37,491 bases of DNA. Origin: Streptomyces durbertensis (GTDB lineage Bacteria > Actinomycetota > Actinomycetes > Streptomycetales > Streptomycetaceae). Where the stretch lies: positions 1 through 37,491 of the forward strand of contig NZ_WMLF01000003.1 in NCBI RefSeq assembly GCF_014156695.1, written 5' to 3'. The translations under genes and the position numbers were made by a program. The notes beneath the pieces were generated by a model, which saw only the letters and a list, made by a program, of their open reading frames with translations, was not told the DNA's origin and made no database searches. This document shows, piece by piece, positions 35,399-37,491 of this stretch. The stretch's first letter is position 1. Each line of letters opens with the position of its first letter.

Positions 35399-37234
35399 CT
35401 ACGGGACGAAGCGCAGGATCTGAGGGTCGTGGTCGCTGGCCTGGTCCGCGAACTCGGCGTTGGTGTGCACGATGTCGTAGTCGAACCGCTTGATGCCCGG
35501 CGAGACCAGCGTCTGGTCCAGCACCTGCGAGTTGCCCTGGAACACGTACGTGTAGCGGTCGTTCTTCGGCAGCGAGAACACCGCGCTGCGCAGCACCCCG
35601 CCGGCGGTGAGGGTCTTGGTGGTCTCGGAGAACTCGAAGTCGTTGATGTCGCCGAGTACCACAACCCGCGCCTTGCGCTCCACGCTCAGCACGTCCTTCA
35701 CAAACGTGTTGACCGCCGTCGCCTGGAGGTGGCGCTGGGTCTCCGAGGAGCGGTTCGGCGGCTGGAAGCGGCCGTGCAGCGGCTGGTCGCCGCCCTTGGA
35801 GTTGAAGTGGTTGGCGACCACGATGACCGGCTTGCCCCGGAAGGCGAACTCCATCGCCAGCGGCTTGCGGCTGTTGTTCCACGCCGCGTTGCCCGGGTCG
35901 ACGCGGCCGGGGGAGTGGGTGAGCGCCGCCTTTCCGCGCAGCTTCACCACACCCGTCGCCGTGGTCGCGTCTCCGCCGGGCCGGTCGGTCGCCGCGACCC
36001 GGCGGGGGTTGAAGAGGAACACGTTGCGGATGTTGCCGCCCGGCTGGCCGCCGTCCATCTTGTCCTGCGGGTCGATGCCGCGCCACTCGTAACGGGGGCC
36101 ACCGGCCGCCGCGATGGCGTCCGTGAGCTTCCGCAGTGTCTGGTCGGCGGCCACCGTGCCGTCGTCCTTCGGGCCGTTGTTGTCCTGGATCTCCTCCAGC
36201 GCCACGATGTCGGGGGAGGCGAGGCTGTTCACGATGCCCTCGGCGAGGCGGTCGAACTTGCTCTGCGGGTTGCCCGGGTGCAGGTTCTCCACGTTGTACG
36301 TGGCCACCGCGAGCTCCTTCGCGCGCTGCGGCCTGGTCCGCTCCGGCTCAAGGCCGCGCCGCTCCACCGTGCCCAGCTCCCGCGCCACGATGTGGTAGCC
36401 GCCGAACTCGTCGTAGTCCAACGGGCCCTCGGTACGGCCGCGCAGCACGTCGCCCACGTCGGCGGTGGGGAACGGCTGCTGGGCCAGCGGCGTCAGGCTC
36501 TCGATCTTCAGCCGGCCGCTGTTGGGGGAGTCGTACGAGCCGTAGACCGCGCCGCCGCGCGCCGACGGGTTCTCCTTCGGCTTCACCGTCACCCACAGCT
36601 CCGCGTACGGCGTGCTGGGGCCGATCACCCGGCTGTCGCCGATCCGGACGTTCATGCCTTCGAGGGACTCCCAGAAGTCCAGCGCGTAGCGGTGGGGCTG
36701 GAGCCGCCGGCCCTCGATGGTGCCGGCCTCGTCGCCCTTGGGCGCGTAGCGGTCGGGCACCTTGTCGGCGTCGATCACGACCGGCTCCGGCAGCGGGTTG
36801 CCCGACGACACGACGGTAACCTGCGGACGCGATATCTGGGTGATGGTCTGGTTCGCCGAGTTCAGCCCGCCCGGACGGTACTCGCCGACCGTGCCGCCGA
36901 CCAGCACCGAGTCGCCGACCTTGACGGTCGGCGCGGAGCTGGTGAACACAAAAAGCCCCTCGCTGGTGGCCGGGTCGTCGTCCGGCTGCTCGCTCTGGAT
37001 CCAGAAGCCCCGCGAACCGTAGGTGCGCACACCGGTGACGATTCCCGCCACGTCCTTGACGGTCGTACCGAGCAGCGGGGACGTCCGGGTGTCGCCCTGG
37101 ATGTCGTGGATGCGGACCTCGCCGGCCGTCCCGGTGTCCGAGCCGACCGCCGCCTGGGCGTTGACGATGAGCAGGGTCGAGGTGAGCGCGGCCGCGGTGA
37201 GTGCGCACAGGGCCGCGGTGTGACGAGTGGTCAA
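35399..37234 (-). CDS. Secreted endonuclease/exonuclease/phosphatase-family nuclease
   Basis: This 611-residue protein is a large extracellular nuclease of the ExeM/NucH-like type. The N-terminus is a Sec signal peptide: a TTRH basic start, a hydrophobic Ala/Leu stretch, and a probable cleavage after NAQA near residue 27. An OB-fold-like domain (about 35-290) includes VGDSVLVGGTVGEYRPGG. The catalytic domain (about 320-611) shows VATYNVENLHPGN, ALEEIQDN, VANHFNSKGGD, VLGDINDFEFSE and the last SDHDPQ, which together are the metal and catalytic residues of the family. The start is TTG 37234, since GGAGG lies 5 nt upstream and the signal peptide begins there; the longer open frame upstream is Pro-rich and not signal-like. 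A PHO-box-like site upstream suggests induction by phosphate starvation. Confidence 0.9.
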   Translation of the reverse strand: MTTRHTAALCALTAAALTSTLLIVNAQAAVGSDTGTAGEVRIHDIQGDTRTSPLLGTTVKDVAGIVTGVRTYGSRGFWIQSEQPDDDPATSEGLFVFTSSAPTVKVGDSVLVGGTVGEYRPGGLNSANQTITQISRPQVTVVSSGNPLPEPVVIDADKVPDRYAPKGDEAGTIEGRRLQPHRYALDFWESLEGMNVRIGDSRVIGPSTPYAELWVTVKPKENPSARGGAVYGSYDSPNSGRLKIESLTPLAQQPFPTADVGDVLRGRTEGPLDYDEFGGYHIVARELGTVERRGLEPERTRPQRAKELAVATYNVENLHPGNPQSKFDRLAEGIVNSLASPDIVALEEIQDNNGPKDDGTVAADQTLRKLTDAIAAAGGPRYEWRGIDPQDKMDGGQPGGNIRNVFLFNPRRVAATDRPGGDATTATGVVKLRGKAALTHSPGRVDPGNAAWNNSRKPLAMEFAFRGKPVIVVANHFNSKGGDQPLHGRFQPPNRSSETQRHLQATAVNTFVKDVLSVERKARVVVLGDINDFEFSETTKTLTAGGVLRSAVFSLPKNDRYTYVFQGNSQVLDQTLVSPGIKRFDYDIVHTNAEFADQASDHDPQILRFVP

Positions 37235-37354
37235 GGGTCCCTCCGGGGGAGGTCGAACGCCGGATGGTGGGGGAGACGTGCCGGTCGGTCCGGTCGGCAC
37301 GGCTGGTTACTTGCGCGTTTCTACGCGCGTAAAGGTTGCCGAGCGGAGAGGGCT

Positions 37355-37360
37355 TGTCAA
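37355..37360 (-). promoter_or_regulatory. -35-like hexamer of the nuclease gene
   Basis: A perfect TTGACA on the minus strand, 120 nt before the TTG start. The -10 is weak (ACCTTT at 18-nt spacing), which would suit an activator-dependent promoter. Confidence 0.4.
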
Positions 37361-37380
37361 GGGACGACAGCAGACTCACC

Positions 37381-37398
37381 GCTGAAGAACGGGTGAAC
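37381..37398 (-). promoter_or_regulatory. PHO-box-like direct repeat upstream of the nuclease
   Basis: On the minus strand GTTCACC (37398-37392) is a perfect PhoP half-unit. CTTCAGC (37387-37381), 11 nt further, matches 5 of 7 positions. The 11-nt period is that of streptomycete PHO boxes, and the site is 20 nt upstream of TTGACA. Confidence 0.45.
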
Positions 37399-37456
37399 CG
37401 GGCGGAGTCGGGGCCGACCCGTCTAGGCTGGGACAGCGCCCGCGGCGCTATCCCAG

Positions 37457-37489
37457 CTGTCTCTGATACACAGCTGACGCTGCCGACGA
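37457..37489. other. Illumina Nextera transposase adapter remnant (not genomic)
   Basis: These 33 bases match the reverse complement of the Nextera Read 1 transposase adapter at 31 positions. The last 14 (GACGCTGCCGACGA) match exactly. The 19-base mosaic-end part has two T-to-G differences (37465 and 37473). The final two bases would be the start of the index. Genomic sequence probably ends at or before 37456. Confidence 0.93.
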
Positions 37490-37491
37490 AC

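Noticed and set aside
37457-37475. Genuine Tn5 end
   Set aside because: The 19 bases are attached to the synthetic Nextera primer tail, no transposase is present, and it lies at the contig end.

Overview
The window is about 37.5 kb of very GC-rich DNA packed with core actinobacterial genes. It most likely comes from Streptomyces or a close relative. The evidence is a mycothiol-dependent maleylpyruvate isomerase-family protein, WhiA, an RbpA-type RNA polymerase-binding protein, OpcA, the sufR-sufBDCSU operon order, many GTG/TTG starts, and many genes whose -10 hexamer lies only 6-7 nt before the start codon (leaderless mRNAs). I see no rRNA, tRNA, CRISPR array, insertion sequence, phage or secondary-metabolite cluster. 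The window reads as chromosomal core, not as a mobile island.

Layout. 96-1582: a maleylpyruvate isomerase-family protein and a metallo-beta-lactamase-fold hydrolase. 1705-6718: uvrC and the overlapping trio rapZ-yvcK-whiA. 6967-10523: gap, pgk, tpiA (lower glycolysis) and secG. 10759-12885: an rbpA-family gene and pgi. 12979-15670: ctaA, a conserved hypothetical and ctaB (heme A synthesis). 16022-22739: tkt, tal, zwf, opcA, pgl (pentose phosphate pathway, partly translationally coupled). 22836-24568: a two-gene ABC exporter on the minus strand. 24760-31512: sufR, sufB, sufD, a Rieske ferredoxin, sufC, sufS, sufU and a sufT-like gene, one Fe-S assembly operon. 31627-32489: an SMR efflux pump with its TetR repressor. 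32558-35315: dapD, an EI24-domain membrane protein and a dapA-family gene. 35399-37234: a secreted endonuclease/exonuclease/phosphatase-family protein on the minus strand. Long GC hairpins without U-tracts separate most transcription units.

How the genes work together: pgi, gap, pgk and tpiA supply glycolysis next to the complete oxidative and non-oxidative pentose phosphate set, with OpcA beside Zwf. ctaA and ctaB serve the aa3-type cytochrome oxidase. The suf operon carries its own Fe-S repressor, a SufR-type operator at the sufR start, and an iron-box-like palindrome upstream.

Most notable observations: (1) the last about 35 bases are an Illumina Nextera transposase adapter, not genome; (2) the ctaA-ctaB-tkt-tal-zwf-opcA-pgl block is inverted relative to the order I recall for S. 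coelicolor and M. tuberculosis; (3) there are candidate operators for SufR, an iron regulator, the TetR repressor and PhoP; (4) the secG and pgl stop codons each lie in a short tandem duplication. No wholly new biological system is evident. All functional calls are from reading the sequence; no search or computation was run.
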